Of a stretch of 64,000 nucleotides of DNA, positions 1 to 13,436 are shown one piece after another. This DNA comes from Rhodosorus marinus (taxonomy: Eukaryota > Rhodophyta > Stylonematophyceae > Stylonematales > Stylonemataceae). The stretch spans positions 905,001 through 969,000 of the forward strand of contig JAMWBK010000001.1 in the NCBI GenBank assembly GCA_029953675.1, in the 5' to 3' direction. How positions within the stretch are numbered: the stretch's first letter is position 1; each line of letters begins with the position of its first letter. Under the pieces are notes generated by a model that was not told the origin of the DNA, did not search any database, and worked only from the letters and a program-made list of their open reading frames with translations. The translations under genes were made by a program, and so were the position numbers.

Positions 1-100
1 CTCAACGCTACAGCAGTTACATGCGTGGCAGCCCACTTGGACCTAAGAAATGCCTTGTCGTTTTACCCTGTCAAAGTTTTTTACTTCCGGATTATCTGTT

Positions 101-3100
101 TTATAATACTTGGTGATCAAAGTCACCCCAGCCAGGACCCCACACTTTAACGAGTCCATCACCTCCACAGCTAGTCAGAGAACGATCAGTTAAATACAAG
201 TCTCGTACTCCATGTGTTCCAACCAAACCTCCAAACCCAGTTCCCGTCAACCATTGCCTTGTTGGGCTATGCGCCTTCGGAATCAAGTCCAAAACTCGAA
301 GCGTTCTGTACGAAGAGAAGATAACGCCGAATTAAGAACACCGGCTGACCTCGTGAGCGGATTTCCAACGTTCCGTACCTTGCATCCCAGATCTTAATGT
401 CCCCATTTCGGCAGCCAGATGCCAGCGCCCGTCCCCTAGGAGATTCCAGTCGGAGGCAGATTACTTCATCTTCGTGGGCGGGTAGCTCGGCGACGCAAGC
501 TCGCGTTCTCGAATCTACTACTGACAGGGAACCGTCGCATCCACCTGTGACAATTCGCATTCGGTCCTCGAGGAGCGCCAAAGAACGAGCTTGGAAAGGA
601 AGCAAACAGAGAGTCAAATTTGTAAGCTCCTTCGTATCACCCTAGAGAGACGATAACAGTCTACTGCAAAAAAAAAACAGTCGGAGGACTGCCAAAGTTC
701 ATCGCCTTTCCATACCCTCCCCTGAAGTGTGAACTCTTGCCGTCCAGGTGGCCCTCATCGATGAGCTCGCCTCTCGAATATCAAAGACTCTAAGAGAATG
801 TCCAACGCTCGAGCTTGCCCCTCCTTGGACACCCGACTGATCTCCTACTACTGCAACTAGATGTCTCTCGTCGAGAAAGATCGCGTCAGATGCCCGACGG
901 TTTCCGAACGCGTTGATCTTGATGGAGTCTCCTTCGTGAATTCCAGATGCTGTCAGGCAGTTCGTAGAAGAAGCTCGTTAGTTCTACGCAGGCTCGCCCA
1001 CAACCTGGAACCATACAGCATTTTGCGCAGGTCCTCACCATGGGAGTGATAAACATCTGGGTCATGCCAGATAGCCACATAACCATTCGCATAAGTGCAG
1101 AGCAGTCCGTCCCCGTACGCAGAAAAATGCAAAGAGACAACACGGCCGTGATTGCTGTCACGAAGACCAGCCCTGGAAATCTTCTCTCCAAAATTCCACA
1201 ATCGAACAAGTCCATCCGCTCCTCCAGAAGCGAAGCGCCTCCTCCTTGGGTGTGCGGCAAGCGCAGTTGCCTCTGTCTCGGATAATGTAATCGCGTCCGG
1301 GCTATGCTTCTGTCAAAACCACCAACACGCTCGGCTAAGCTGCAACTCAAGACCTAGAATCGAAGTTGGTCTCCCGCCAGATCATGCCAGGCATAGACCT
1401 GGAGTAGCTTACCTTTCTGGAACTTTCGTCTGCGTACAGGACCATGTTATCGTACTCCGACTCGAAGAAAGACCACGAATTTGATCTATTAGCGGGCTTC
1501 GGGGAGCGAAACGTGGGGCTCAAATGGATGTCATCTTGTGTGGGCTTCGAGGGGGCATAACTTGAAGGAATCACAAGCTGAATCCCCTTCGGCGTGGACA
1601 TTGCCATCAGAGGAGGATCGGATGACGCAACGCACAGTGAGCGAATCAGTGCACCCTCCTCGCGGAACAACACTGAGAACTTCCCACGCCCAGACCATGG
1701 TCCTGTTGCTCCCGCGGAGAATCTCACTGGGAAAGGATTATCAAGGAAATCAGTCGTATCCCGACCACGCCGCCGATTGACGTGTTGAACTCTCGCTGTG
1801 TTTGATGCGTCGATAGCCGCAGCCACCGTGGCAGCTTCTCGCAGAAACGGAGCAAAGTCTGGAATGGATGCCATGGACTTCCATAGTGCAGCAAAATATC
1901 TGAGCACAGAAAACTCCACCCTGATCAGATCAGGGTCGTGTACGTACAAATTTCGGTCATGGATGAGGAGAACCTACGATACTTCTCCATCGCTTATGTC
2001 CTTTCGCATGGAATCTCTGCCGAACTCGAGCAACGGGTACCATCCGTACACGGCGTCCATTGCGAGAGCATCTAGAGCTTCCGCTGCGACCAGGATACTG
2101 ACATCCCTTCGCCCCTGGCTAAGTCTTTTCTTCGTCCACGAAGAAGCCATATTCGCGACGCAGGAGGTCATCGCCGCAAATGCGCTGGCTGAGAGTATTG
2201 ACGTCAAAAGCGACTGCTCCCTGATGAGTTTGATGGAGCTCTTGTTGCTCTCAATGTTCTCGGGATCAACCTTCGGGGCGGAAAGGCGCAGTTTCGATTG
2301 CTCAGCACTCGAGACCTCCATTATTCGCGCGGCATCATTCTGGCGCTCATGAAGGATCTCCCTCAGGCTGCCTCTGCTGAAATGCTGCGAAATTCTCTTC
2401 CTTCTTGTACGACCAGCTTCCTCCTTCTTATTGTGCATCTGGGGTTGGAGCAATGGATTGTCCGCGACTTGCCGCAATTCCTCGGCAAAATTCTGAACTC
2501 CAAAATCCTCCACATTCGTTGCACTTTCGGATACTGCTGAGGTCCCTACTACCATTTGATTCAGTTCTCCTGCAGTGGCGTTCAACGCGTTCCGCACCTG
2601 GACCCAATCGCCTCCTAGAAAACCCCCAAATACGGAAATGAGATGCAGCGACCGAACCAAATCCCCTTCGAACAATTGAAATGCTTTCCGCGCTAGTCCC
2701 GTTGTGCTTTTAAGAATTGATATAGCGGTTTCAAGTCTGTGCGCGAGCCGGTTGATGTCCTTCTGATTCAAGACTCGAACCCCACCAGCCTTTCCCGTTC
2801 CTTCCACGAGAGTGTGTGTATGCGAGAACATCGCAGAGGTTTGATACAAAGAATATAGCACCACTTTCCGCAGTACCTCCTCAAACATGTAGTTCTGCCT
2901 GCTCGTCTTCCTCAAAGGAGAAATTGAAAGCGTTCGTCTGAGATCATACGATGACTTTGAGTCCTCGTCCTTTCCGGCCTTGGCTTCTGCTCGGGCGGGG
3001 ATTCCCGATGAATCCTTCGACATTCGATACGCAGCAACTGCCAGCGCAATTGCCGCGTCTACATCCTCACTCAAGCTGAGGTCTTGCGCCGCACTTAACG

Positions 3101-6100
3101 CAGCTTGCTTAGCGGCAACAAATCCGATGGGTGACTCTGCAAATAAAAAAGGAAATAGAAGTAGCGGATAAGAGAGACAAAGGGCGGCTTTGTTCAGTAC
3201 TTGACATCTGTAGCTCAATTATGACACTGCAAATGCACTCACGGGCAATGGACTGCGCATCGCATGCAATGGCCTCCGACAGACACTGCGCACTGTCTCC
3301 ACTCTTCGCAGCCCCAGCATGAACGACGGCTCTCCACGCAAGCGTCCTTCTGGTCACATGTGCAGTGAGTTGACGAATCCAGGTCACGTCATCCCGGACT
3401 AGATTAGAATCCCTGGACATTATGGAAGAAGATACACAGTATTAGCATCCTGACGATCACGCGTGTACGTTCTCTCGTGCTTACCCCTTCAGCAACTCGA
3501 TCATGGAGAACAACCCTTGTACGGGGCTCCCCTCTGCAGTGAGCGCCGCTGTGGCTCTGCTTCTACATCTGGCAACACACTCAGCGGTCAAGGGGTCGCT
3601 CATCATTGCGGGGCTAGACGCTATAGCCAAGACATGGTTCAAAGCACACAATGTAGCCTGCAGCTCCTGCCTTCCGTCGTAGATCCTGCCGTTCTGCTGT
3701 GCCGTTTTCTCCAATGTCGTAGGTGCGTCAGGGACTTTTGCTGACATAGTTGCTGCGCTTAATGCTTCATGTCTCTGACCTAAAAGCCATAGAGCCATTG
3801 CCTCTTCGTGATGACGCCCTGTTGCTGCGGCTTGTTTGGCAATTGCCTGCAGTACGTCAGCAACCAATGCGTCTAAAGCGGGACGGAAGCAGCCAGTAAG
3901 CAGAAAGTCATCAGCACATCCCCCAATAGTTCGATTATGTTTGTCATCATACCATCATTAATTAGCCGAGCCAGCAGCAGCGCCAACTGAGTGTCTCCCA
4001 TTCTTGCTCTAATAATCTGTGTGGCGCTCGCATGCTCGCCTGCTAGAAAGAAAAACGCCGCAGCCAACTCCAGGCGATGCTTTGAAACCAATACATAGGC
4101 ATTCTTTGCAGCAGCTTTCCTATTCTCATCCTACGAATTCGGAAAAAGTCATTTGAATACAGAAAACGGACGCAAGCGGCTCAAGTTGTGCAGCTCAAGA
4201 TTTCCGGAGCCCCCAACCTTTGAGAAATCACGTTGTAAAAACTCGAACATTCTTTTTTCGCCTTTTTGTCTGTACAGCACTGCTAGCGCCTTCGCTTTTC
4301 CAAGAAAAACGTACCACATCGCACAAGAGTCTGGGTCCCGTGTTTTCATGAACAAGTTCCGTGCGATTCGCTCAGCGAGTTTCTAACACACACAGGAGGA
4401 CCACACTAGGTTAGCAGCAAGATCACACCTCCTAGACCTGGGGAACAGCCACTTACTTTTACGTGAGTACCAGTCCTAACCCACCAACCCACTCCCAAGC
4501 TGCGACAGTAATCCCAAGATACCGTCTGCTTCATATCGTTCTCAAACGGTGTTTGTATGAGCAAATCAATCAAAGCATCAGCAGAAGTTGAATGTAATGC
4601 GGCTGCCATTGTCGTATGCATCAGCTCATCTTCCTCTTGACGCAGAGGATTCTTCAAAAATGTCATCGCCATCAGCGCAAACCCGGCACCTGTTCCAATT
4701 CCAGCCGTAGGGGGTTAAGAAAACGATTATGAACTCCCACCCGCGATTTCAGATCAGGAACGCGCGAAATGAATGCCCATCCCGAACTTACCGAGCTTAT
4801 CCAGGGATGGAATCACGCTCGCAAGGTGTGCGCATGATTCCACGAGCGCCAGCATTAATTTTTGCTGTTCAGGCTTAAGTTTGTACAGAACAAGGCCACC
4901 GCGAAGTGCGTCGGCGAAAATAGTTAGTTTCCCAATGAGCTCCGGAAGATCCTCCGAAGCCACCTCGACGGGTCCGGAGGAGCAGAAGATATCCATCGGA
5001 GGAGGGTGCGGCCTAAAGCTTCGATTAGAAGCAATGAGCGCTTTAGCTTCTTGCTCCGTCAGCTGACCCGCAATTGCGCCGAGAGTGACAACGACTTCCG
5101 ACGCAGATCGGCCAGTCCACACCATGGAGTGCAGCATGTTGTACGGATTTATGAGAGTCATTGAATTCTTGTGACTGAACGGCGACCCACTGGTAGTCGA
5201 GTACACTAGTAAAGAAGAGCTTTCCCCTGAAATAAGCACGCCGGGTGTGACGAAGGCAGTCGGCTGAGCTATTTCGTGGACCTGTTTGAGAACTAAATTT
5301 CAGTTCCCAATCAACGGGACCTAACACCACTAAAATGCCACTCAACTTACAATGTCCTTTTCTCCAATTCTGAAGGATTCCTTCCAATCCAAGCCTTGAT
5401 CTCTCGAAAAGAGGCGAATACCTTTCCCTTTCTCTCCTGGCCCAACCGCGAGCTGTAACACCAAGGAAACGTCCATACCGAAAGCCAGGCATCCGGTACC
5501 AGATTTCTCGCGTACGCCAAGCCCTTTGCACCTGAATTCCCGACGAAAGCCGGCACTGGAACCAGCGATATTGCTAAGGGCGAATACGGTCAAGGTCCCG
5601 TCCGCTTGCAAGGCAGCTATCCTCGTTGCGACCGGGGTGGCGGTGATTTCCACGATAGGAGAAAGATCTGAGGTCGAGTCGCCGCACCTAATCGCCGTCA
5701 GGTCTTCGATGAGTACAACCTGATATTGTGAGGCATTGTAAACAGGTTGGTGAGTTTTGTTGCCGCGATTTAAGCATGCACATGCAAACCAAAGTATTCG
5801 GGTTGTTACTCGTTGCATACAGATTCACCATCCTCAACGGGCATAGAAACACTATAAATACGAATTCGTCCATCCTTCCCACCGCACATAAGCTGACACA
5901 CTCCGGAAATTGCGGTTGAAATTGTGGCCGATGACATAGGAACCGAAAAATCGCAGTCCAACCTGACGCGAGTCTTTTTCACCATCGCCTGGGAACCGAG
6001 AGGCAGAGAAATTTCAGGTTCAAGAAGGTGAACTATTTCCACTAAACAACTGAAGTTCCAGCGGATAGATGGAACAGCGAGACCAGAACCTACGTCTGCG

Positions 6101-8976
6101 TAAGGATCAACTCGCCATGCACATAAAGCTGTGCCGTCTTCGTTGAGACCCAATACTACCTCAACCTGCGCTTCATCGCTTTCAGGAGCCACTAGGAGTC
6201 TCGTCACCTGTGATTGCGGCCCATCAGCCTGCGCGATGAGCTTTGTTAACCTACGATAGGAGTCGCAATGTGACATACTTTAGACGCAGGCAAGAGCGAA
6301 TAAGCGCTTACCGGGTCCCACTTACGGACACGGCGTGAAAGATATTTTCCGAGACGCGCGGGATTTCTCAACCAGAGTGTATACATTCAATGAGTTGGTA
6401 CACCCATCGACTGCGAAAACAACAGACACAGGGTCGTCCACGGCAACCTTTAAGCTAATCGCTTGCGAAAGAATCACTGACGGGAACGTAACTGCGGTAT
6501 GTGGCCCCTTCAACCTGCCAGCAACCTGTGGCATATCAAAATGGGAGGAGAATATGAGGCGCCTTCCAATCACTCGAAGATACCATTCAAGGGCGAACCT
6601 GTAACGGTGCAAACGGTGAGCCGGTCGTTAGCGACCACAGAAGCGCGTCACCAGAATGGCCCAGAGTCACCACTGAGACTCCTTCCTGAGAGTTCGACGA
6701 GGAGAACCGACTGAGCGGAGTCACCTCTAATTGACGAATGGAGGATTTGTGTCCACACCCAGCACGAGCTCTGCAGCTCGCGGGGCTCATGGAAGTGGGA
6801 ACCCGATCCCACCGAGTTAAATACGTTTGCCCTACGATGCATCAATCCTTAAACCCGTAAGTGGATTGTGACGCAACTAAAATAACTCTTGAAACGAAGC
6901 CTTCGATCTCACCCTGAAGAGCAGACACCGCGAAAGTGACCATCACTTGTGGTGGCTCCGGCGGCTCGGGAGATCGAATTCGCCTCTCGTTGTTAGAAAT
7001 TGCGTATGCTTTCACAACCCGATTGTTGCCTTCGGTTGAGCAAGTAAGGGGGATTGGTGCAACAGATCGAACAGCCACAACGTGCATCTTGGAGGCTGCT
7101 CTTTTGGCCCTGTCGCTCAACAACGGCACCTCGTTCTCCACACCCGGTTCTAACCGACTAAACGCAGCTTTGGGTCTATCATCCAAACCACGGGCTCGCC
7201 AAGGGTAGATCTGCAACCCGCACGCTAGTGAAACATAGTGGTAGCACCTGCTCGGGCGCGGGGCTGCAAGATTGATGTGCTCCCGATTTGCTGCTGTCCC
7301 GAGTGCATCGCTTTCATCTGAAGCAGCACCTCCTCCTCCACCCCAATCCATGAAAGTTCCCGCACAACGACCAACATTCTCCATATGAGGGGTCCTCGCA
7401 ACTTCTTCCATCCAAGTGTTCGTGGATCGCGGTACTTTTGCGTAGACATGCATCTGGCCATCAACGTCCACAGCAAGCAAAGCAGCTCTTCCCCCGCCCC
7501 TTAACTTCCACGATAAGCTGGATACTCCACTTTTGCCGAAGGAAATTTCACAACTACTTCCAAGCGGGTGCACCCGAGGAGGAGGCACAAACGCTCTGGC
7601 CTTAACATACGCGGTCGACAAAGATGCTGCATGTCTAACTTTGCCTTTTTCATACCCGTGGTCTGTGGCATCTGAACTCTTCGGGTGGTGCTGCTTCGGG
7701 TATCCAATATACCTATGTGGAAAAACAGAAGTCGCAGCTGAGAAGCCTACATAGCTACTATATCCTTCATTCCGGAATCAAGAGTCTCGAAAGGGTCGAC
7801 CCTTGTCCCCGATCTTACCAAGCCCGTCCCGCTTCTGCGCCTTCCGTTGCAGCAACAAGCAAGTTTCCCCTGGGAGAGATCGAACCTAGAGTATAGTCCA
7901 TATCCTCGCAGCAATCGGCCGCCTTGACCCGCATTTCGGACTCATATGCAACCTTTCCCGATGCATTACCTGCCTCATCAAATCTGATCGCGTAGCAGAC
8001 CTCACTGATGAGCGAAATCTTGCTGGTCATTCTATATACACCGAAAAATGGTAGGATCTGCAGCTTACTGTTGTGCGCATTCAAGGACCTCTACTCCGTC
8101 GCCGACCACCGCCAGCCGTCTTGAGTCAAGACTAAACGAAAGTGATGAAATTTTTCCTGATCCGCTATCATCCCCTGTTGCGATCAAAAGGAGAAAAAGT
8201 GAGCAAATCGAAACGTAAACAGTTAGGTTCTGCCCTACAAGGGTTTCGGTGAGGGGCGGTCGAGGTAGTCTTTGCAAGGCGACGACCTCCAGATAACACG
8301 CAAAACCTTCTACAGCGTTCTTCTTCTCTCACCAAAAGGTATTATCGCCTCGTACTCGCAACTGTTCCAAAGCCTCTCCGGAACCTGGCCTTCGTACCAG
8401 CCATGGTAAATTACAATAAAACCCTGTACGCCGACCACAACCTACTCACATTCCAGTAAATTTTGCGACTCTTTAGGCCTGGCAACACCACCCTGGAGGC
8501 GTTCCTCATCTACGAGGCGAAAACCCCTTCACCAAGTGACGAAGAACAGCTTACCGCAGCGTCTGCAGGTCTGAAAGTCACAGCCGTTATCGGCTTTCGC
8601 CCACCAGTTTTCTGGAGGACCTCCGCTGGTAAAGATATCTGGCGAAGAACGCTTAGATCTGCGCCAAGCGCGACGACCACTGAATTGACACATGCATAAA
8701 CCTGGCCGCGAGGGACAGGGCAGGTTATCAGATGGTGATCTAGAGTCGGAGCATAGACCTAGGAGAAAACCCTACCACAAGAAGGGTTCCTCTGTATGTG
8801 ATCGTATCCAAAGAGCCAGCCAGGCAGTTGGCTGAGGGAGGTAGGCGCTGAAGCAGTCTCACTTCGCGCTCGTGAACGGCCTGAATGAATTCTTGGTGGT
8901 CAGCAGGGCCCTTCAGTCTCTCAATTGCCTTCAGGGATTCATGCAATCGAATCCCTTTCCTCCTAGCCGTGGTCAT
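101..8976 (-). CDS. RAV1/DmX-like (rabconnectin-3) WD40 protein, multi-exon
   Basis: Large multi-exon gene read from about 8976 down to a stop at 101-103. The N-terminal half has WD40-like exons (for example 7621-6842, with a LLAVDVDGQMHVYAK strand). The middle has the signature of the Rav1 conserved region: one exon around 4355-4149 with CAMWYVFLGKAKAL and a following exon at 4091-3873 with ELAAAFFFLAGEHA and GDTQLALLLARL. The C-terminus returns to WD repeats (617-267 with GDIKIWD; 292-101 with GDGLVKVWG). Rav1/DmX proteins belong to the RAVE/rabconnectin machinery that helps assemble the V-ATPase V1 sector on V0 at endomembranes, so that role is expected here. Exons are short to medium and separated by introns of about 60-110 bp. 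I did not resolve every junction, so the span is firm at the C-terminus, while the N-terminal ATG at 8976 is the best available choice. Another WD40-helical scaffold is possible but fits the Rav1 block less well. Confidence 0.8.
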
Positions 8977-10609
8977 CCTCGAGGACTAGACCGCTACCTC
9001 CAATCGACTGATTAAAACGATTGACCCCGAAGCTCTTTCTCGCGCATGTCTGATGTCTCAATAGCAATCAGATGCGCTGGAACGCTAAAACCCGTGGAGT
9101 CATAGATTCCAAACAATGATCAGATACCGCAACTCCTACCCAACCAGCCGCCGGTACGCGATCCCACCAATCTGAACACAAGAACAAACCTCTGTACTAA
9201 ATAGCCCAGATCATCAATCCACCAAGCGGACGGAAAACCTTGACACCCCTAACCTCACAAAGAATCTGGCCTCAAACAGGGATGATTGAGTCTCTCCTAT
9301 CCCAGTCTCCAGTACCCTTCCCTCAACAACTTCACAACCTTCAGACCCCCAAACGCACACCCGAGCGCTTCTTCTCCAGTTGTAAAAAAGGCACTTTCCC
9401 GTTTGCGCCATCCCCATGCCAACATTTGTCAACCCCAACCCCCCGGGCCCCGGGCACCGTACGGGTTTTGGACAAATGCAACCGGAAACCACCCCCAACC
9501 CCCCAAATAAATTTCCTGCACATCGAAACTTTCATACCCGTTCCACAAAAAATATTGGAAGAAAAATGCCCTATTTAAACTTTTTCAACAAAAAAAATAT
9601 ACCCCTTAGATTGAACGCATTAAAAAATCCAGGATTATGTCGAACTACAAAAAAGCAATAGAAATTTTGAACCCCCCGCGCCAGACCCGGGTTTCAAGAT
9701 TACTGGGATTTTAAATCTAGATAAATTATCCCTTGAAAAATCGTCAGGTTCAACGGTATCGAACGTAATCTAGTCTTTCTTTTGGAATCTCTCAGATTAT
9801 GATAAAACTACAGAAGCACGAATTTGTTGGGAAAAACCTAACACCAGTCTAGAGCATCTTCGGATACAATCAGCCCAAATTATTAATATTTGTTCTAGAT
9901 ATCCTGAATTGGTAGAAATAATAGAATTTAATAGAAGCAATATACTAATTATTGAATCTGGATCATGATTATGACGATGTGGTTGCAGTTGGCGACTAAC
10001 AGTTAGCTTGGCCGATAACAACTATGGCGCATACACACCTTCTTTTTGGAGAAATCTCCATTTTCAAGGAGATCCTGGATAGGGTTTCAAACGCCAATGC
10101 CATTTAGAAACTGTTCTGTGACGGAGTACGCAGCGGGTGAACGCCCTTTCGCGTATGTATTGGACGACAAGAACCAAACAGTGGTACTGCCAGTGAAGAG
10201 CCTTGACCTCTTGTCGACATCCTCAACCGTGAGTTGAATGGAAACTGCTGTGATTGGACGATATCTTGTGTAGAATAGCGCCTCCTCAAAATTTGCAGAG
10301 CATCAGGCTTCTATCGGGCCTCCCTCCTTTCTTCAGGTTTTGGAAAGACGTCGGACCTTGTCTTCCGATACTGATAACACTACACAGCTTTCATGCCTGC
10401 TGCTATCTGATTTGGAAATGGTATTCCGTGAAGCCCCAGTTGTACGCGTCAAAATCTGAACTGATTTGGATCAAAATCCCATGAGCGCTGAGACTCTTCT
10501 GGTCAGGGAATCTGTCAATATTGGGACACAAATGATCTTCTGTTCTCATCTGTAGTCCCTTGTTCCTGCATGGTGGCGTTCCGCCCACATGTTCCTTCAG
10601 TGCGGAACG
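8977..10609. other. Intergenic region, low-complexity and AT-rich, no gene recognised
   Basis: C-rich, polyproline-like low-complexity DNA lies at about 9340-9500, AT-rich DNA at about 9540-9990. A short open stretch at 10046-10237 (+) ends at a possible GTGAGT donor (about 10230), but no continuation or family was recognised. Other open frames here are short and compositionally biased. I see no RNA gene. Confidence 0.5.
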
Positions 10610-10900
10610 GAGCCGGTTTCTAGAGTCGCATAAAGATCCCTGCGAGCCGTGAGAAGTACTGGATCAGCCAAAATAGCTGAGCTCGAGTCAAGTTCAACAC
10701 AACTGCAGAAGAATCTGCTCCTCATTCTTACCTTCAGTCGCTGTGCCCTTGGATCCTGTGACACCTTCCTCAAGTTGTTGAGACTGGGCAGAAACAGTTC
10801 GAAATATCTTGTGTGGGAAGGATGAGGTGGAGAGACGATTGGGCTTGCCGAGTACTTGAAGCCTTGTGCCGTAACCTATTTTCCTAATCGTTTTCTCGGA
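10610..10900 (-). other. Putative small two-exon coding fragment
   Basis: On the minus strand a frame at about 10900-10730 runs into a GAAG|GTAAGAATG donor in phase 1. After a possible acceptor (CTCAG at about 10680) a second frame in matching phase reads AILADPVLLTARRDLYATLE and stops near 10606. The phase match and amino-acid composition suggest real coding sequence. The start is not visible, no family is recognised, and it is head-to-head with the DJ-1 gene at a very short distance. Confidence 0.3.
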
Positions 10901-10926
10901 TTACTCTACATAGATACTCATAGACT

Positions 10927-11803
10927 ATGCCTCCGTCAATACTTATTGCAGTTGCGGAAGGGAGCGAGGTAGGATGGGCGCGGGCTACTCGGACCTTCTA
11001 TTTCGCTGTTCTTTGGCACCTTTGCTGAGTGGGTTATTCCGTCTTTCTCGACCCTACCAGGAGGTTGAAGCGGTATCCACGGCCAATGCTCTTCGTAGAG
11101 GAGAATGTGAGGTGACGTTCGCATCAGTTTCGAACGATAAGACGGTCACCTGCGCCAGGAAAACCAAGCTCGTATGCGATGCTTTGCTAGAGGAGGTCGC
11201 GGGAAAGAAGTTCGACTTCATCGCCTTGCCTGGGGGTGAGATCAGGCCAACCGAATTCGTCGCTTACTCCATTCCGACAAACCTTTCACTGAAGAACGAA
11301 GCCCTAATATGTTACATCACCTAACAGGTGTTGCTGGGGCAAACAACCTAGCAAACTCGAAGACTCTCATAAAGATGCTGAAAGATCAGCAGGCGAGGGA
11401 AGCTTGGTACGGTGGGATCTGTGCGGCCCCTGCACTGGTTTTCAAGCCAAATGACCTGTTTCCAATTTCAGGAACCTGCTATCCGTCGTTTCAGGACAAG
11501 ATCGAGGGCGCTTTGAACGTCGAGGGTGAGCCAGAATCGAAACACTGTCCAGGAACGGTTTTCGGAGATTATGGATTCCTGGTCATCGCTCCACTCGAGT
11601 TTGAAAATTCCACTTCTAAACGTTCTGCTCTCGTCTGTCACGCCCACAATGCCGTAGATCGAGTCGTGGTTGATGAACTCGCAAAGGTCATTACGAGTCA
11701 AGGCCCAGCAACGGCGATTCCGTTCGGGATCAAGATTCTAGAGGTTCTGTCCGGACCGGAGAAGGCATCCGCTGTGAAATCTCAAATGCTCTGCATTGAA
11801 TAG
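10927..11803 (+). CDS. DJ-1/PfpI family protein (PARK7-like), four exons
   Basis: Exons 10927-10968, 11061-11235, 11328-11525 and 11658-11803 join in phase to give 186 aa, close to the usual length of about 189 for DJ-1. Family marks: an early Glu in EVEAVSTANALRRG, a DFIALPGG strand followed by VAGANNLANS, the nucleophile-elbow cysteine in GGICAAPALVF, and the C-terminal ITSQGPATA block. DJ-1 proteins act in oxidative-stress protection, glyoxalase or deglycase-type chemistry and chaperone roles; which applies here cannot be told. The last intron (11526-11657, 132 nt) starts GTGAGC and ends GTAG. It is a multiple of three with no in-frame stop, so retention would give an open 230-aa protein with an insert near the catalytic half. 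I prefer the spliced form because it restores the normal spacing before ITSQGP. Confidence 0.88.
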
Positions 11804-12828
11804 TGGTTTCTGTAAGCCTCCACCAGCAGTCCAAGGTTGACTGGAGTTGCCACTACTCGTGAAAAATTGCCCTGAATAGTGAATGAAGACCTTTGTCTAC
11901 AGACCAACCATCGCCTTCTTTGCTTGTGATCTGGACAAGATGCGAAATTCATTGCCTTGGGCCTGCCTTTGCTTCGTTCTGCGTAACCACAAACAGCAAG
12001 TCTCGGAGATGTCGCGAGTGGACTTTTTATCTCCCACACAATGTAACCCTGGCCAGCCCGGTGTACTTTTACCTTGGGTAAAAACTACGCACTATCGAAA
12101 TGAACGCAATTTTTCATATTTATAGATGAGAGCAAGAGTATTAAATAACACAATAAAATAGATGAAACCACCGCTACGACTCGTTGCATTTGCAAACGGA
12201 TAGTATCGGAAGACTAGAATATAGAATAACATAAATAATTAGATGAAAAGTAGGCGTCAAACAAGTTGTCAAGCGGAACTGAAGAAGAAATTGAAGTCCG
12301 TGTCTTTGAGTATGGTCGATTCGAGGTTCCGTTCACGGAGGAGGCAGTGCAGACCTTGAGGCACGGGATCAGCACGCGAATAGACGGATACATGGGACTA
12401 AGGAAAAAAAGCAGAAACGTGCCGCACGATTCGGCTTGAGTTCTTGATCCTGAGGCAAGAGGAGCAGCGCGTGCTTCTAGTTCCCAAACATCAATCTGCA
12501 ATACCGAGGGGATTCAAGGTGGCACTTGTACAGCGTCAGTGGGCACAATCCACGTTCCATTGCTGTCAAGAGAGATTCAACTGTCCATCGGTGTACGGTT
12601 CCAAGCTCAATCTAAAGCACCAAACATTTTTTTTTTTTTACTTGCGCATCGACAGGCAGCAACGGTGCCGATAGATCTTGGAGAGTAATAACTTGCCCAA
12701 GGCAAGAAGGAGTGGGTACTGTACAAAAGGGAGGTAGATTTTGGAGATTAATTTGCTTAGGGGATCCGTTCGACTACACTGGGGCAACAACGCCCTACTC
12801 ATTGGCGATTGCCACTGGAAAACCGGCA
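11804..12828. other. Intergenic region with one coding-like fragment
   Basis: About 1 kb between the DJ-1 gene and the RPB6 stop, AT-rich at 12110-12240. A plus-strand frame at about 12273-12410 reads EIEVRVFEYGRFEVPF and continues to a run of Lys/Arg, with protein-like composition but no start and no recognised family. A T-run (12630-12640) lies after it. It may be an exon or a relic. Confidence 0.35.
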
Positions 12829-13436
12829 CTAGTCAATTGTTAGATCATCAACATTCCAATCCTCGTAGCTTCCATCGGGAAGATACCGTCTGACAGTTAT
12901 GGGTATCTTCTTTTCCCTCAGCTCCTACAGGAGAAGAGAGTTTAGAGGAAAAGCCGGCAACTAACACAAGGCACTATAGATAATGTCTTGGGTATGCATG
13001 TGCCAACCTTTTGTGCGATCACCAATGGATCAGTTTCACCATCCAGTTCTACCAAAATTGGAGCCCCCATGCTTATTTGAAGGGCTCGGGTCCCTAAAAT
13101 CCGAGCCCGTTCATATTTGGTCATGTATTTCGTTGTTGTTCGTTCCTCCCTAGGTACACTTAAGATCCAAACAGCGAGCAAGAGGAAACTCGGTTATACT
13201 TTGTTCGCAGAAGTGATGATACCTTTTGCGCTAAGAGTTGTGCCGTACGCTCTGTTTTCACTGTCCTTGTTTTCTTCATCCCCATCCCCTTCTTCCACCT
13301 GCAGGACATGGTTACAAAACATAGTCAGATCTTCAACTTCACTCCGAGGAACCGATCTGATGCTGCCGCAACGAGCTATTACCTCTCTATCTGATTCCGC
13401 ACCACCGGAGATATCGTCCATCTCGTAATCGTCCAT
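12829..13436 (-). CDS. RPB6: RNA polymerase I/II/III common subunit RPABC2 (RPB6)
   Basis: Four exons in phase: 13436-13383, 13298-13249, 13149-13008 and 12924-12829, giving 113 aa. The shared subunit of nuclear RNA polymerases I, II and III is identified by [18 protein letters not shown], the [15 protein letters not shown] core and the C-terminal [15 protein letters not shown] block. As in other eukaryotes the N-terminus is acidic ([16 protein letters not shown]), and it is short here. The second exon uses the donor GTACGG at 13248 rather than the downstream GTATCA; only the former keeps the phase into [13 protein letters not shown]. Housekeeping, nuclear. Confidence 0.95.

Noticed and set aside
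13223..13248. Alternative RPB6 exon 2 end using the donor GTATCA
   Set aside because: It breaks the phase into the conserved exon 3; the upstream GTACGG donor keeps it.
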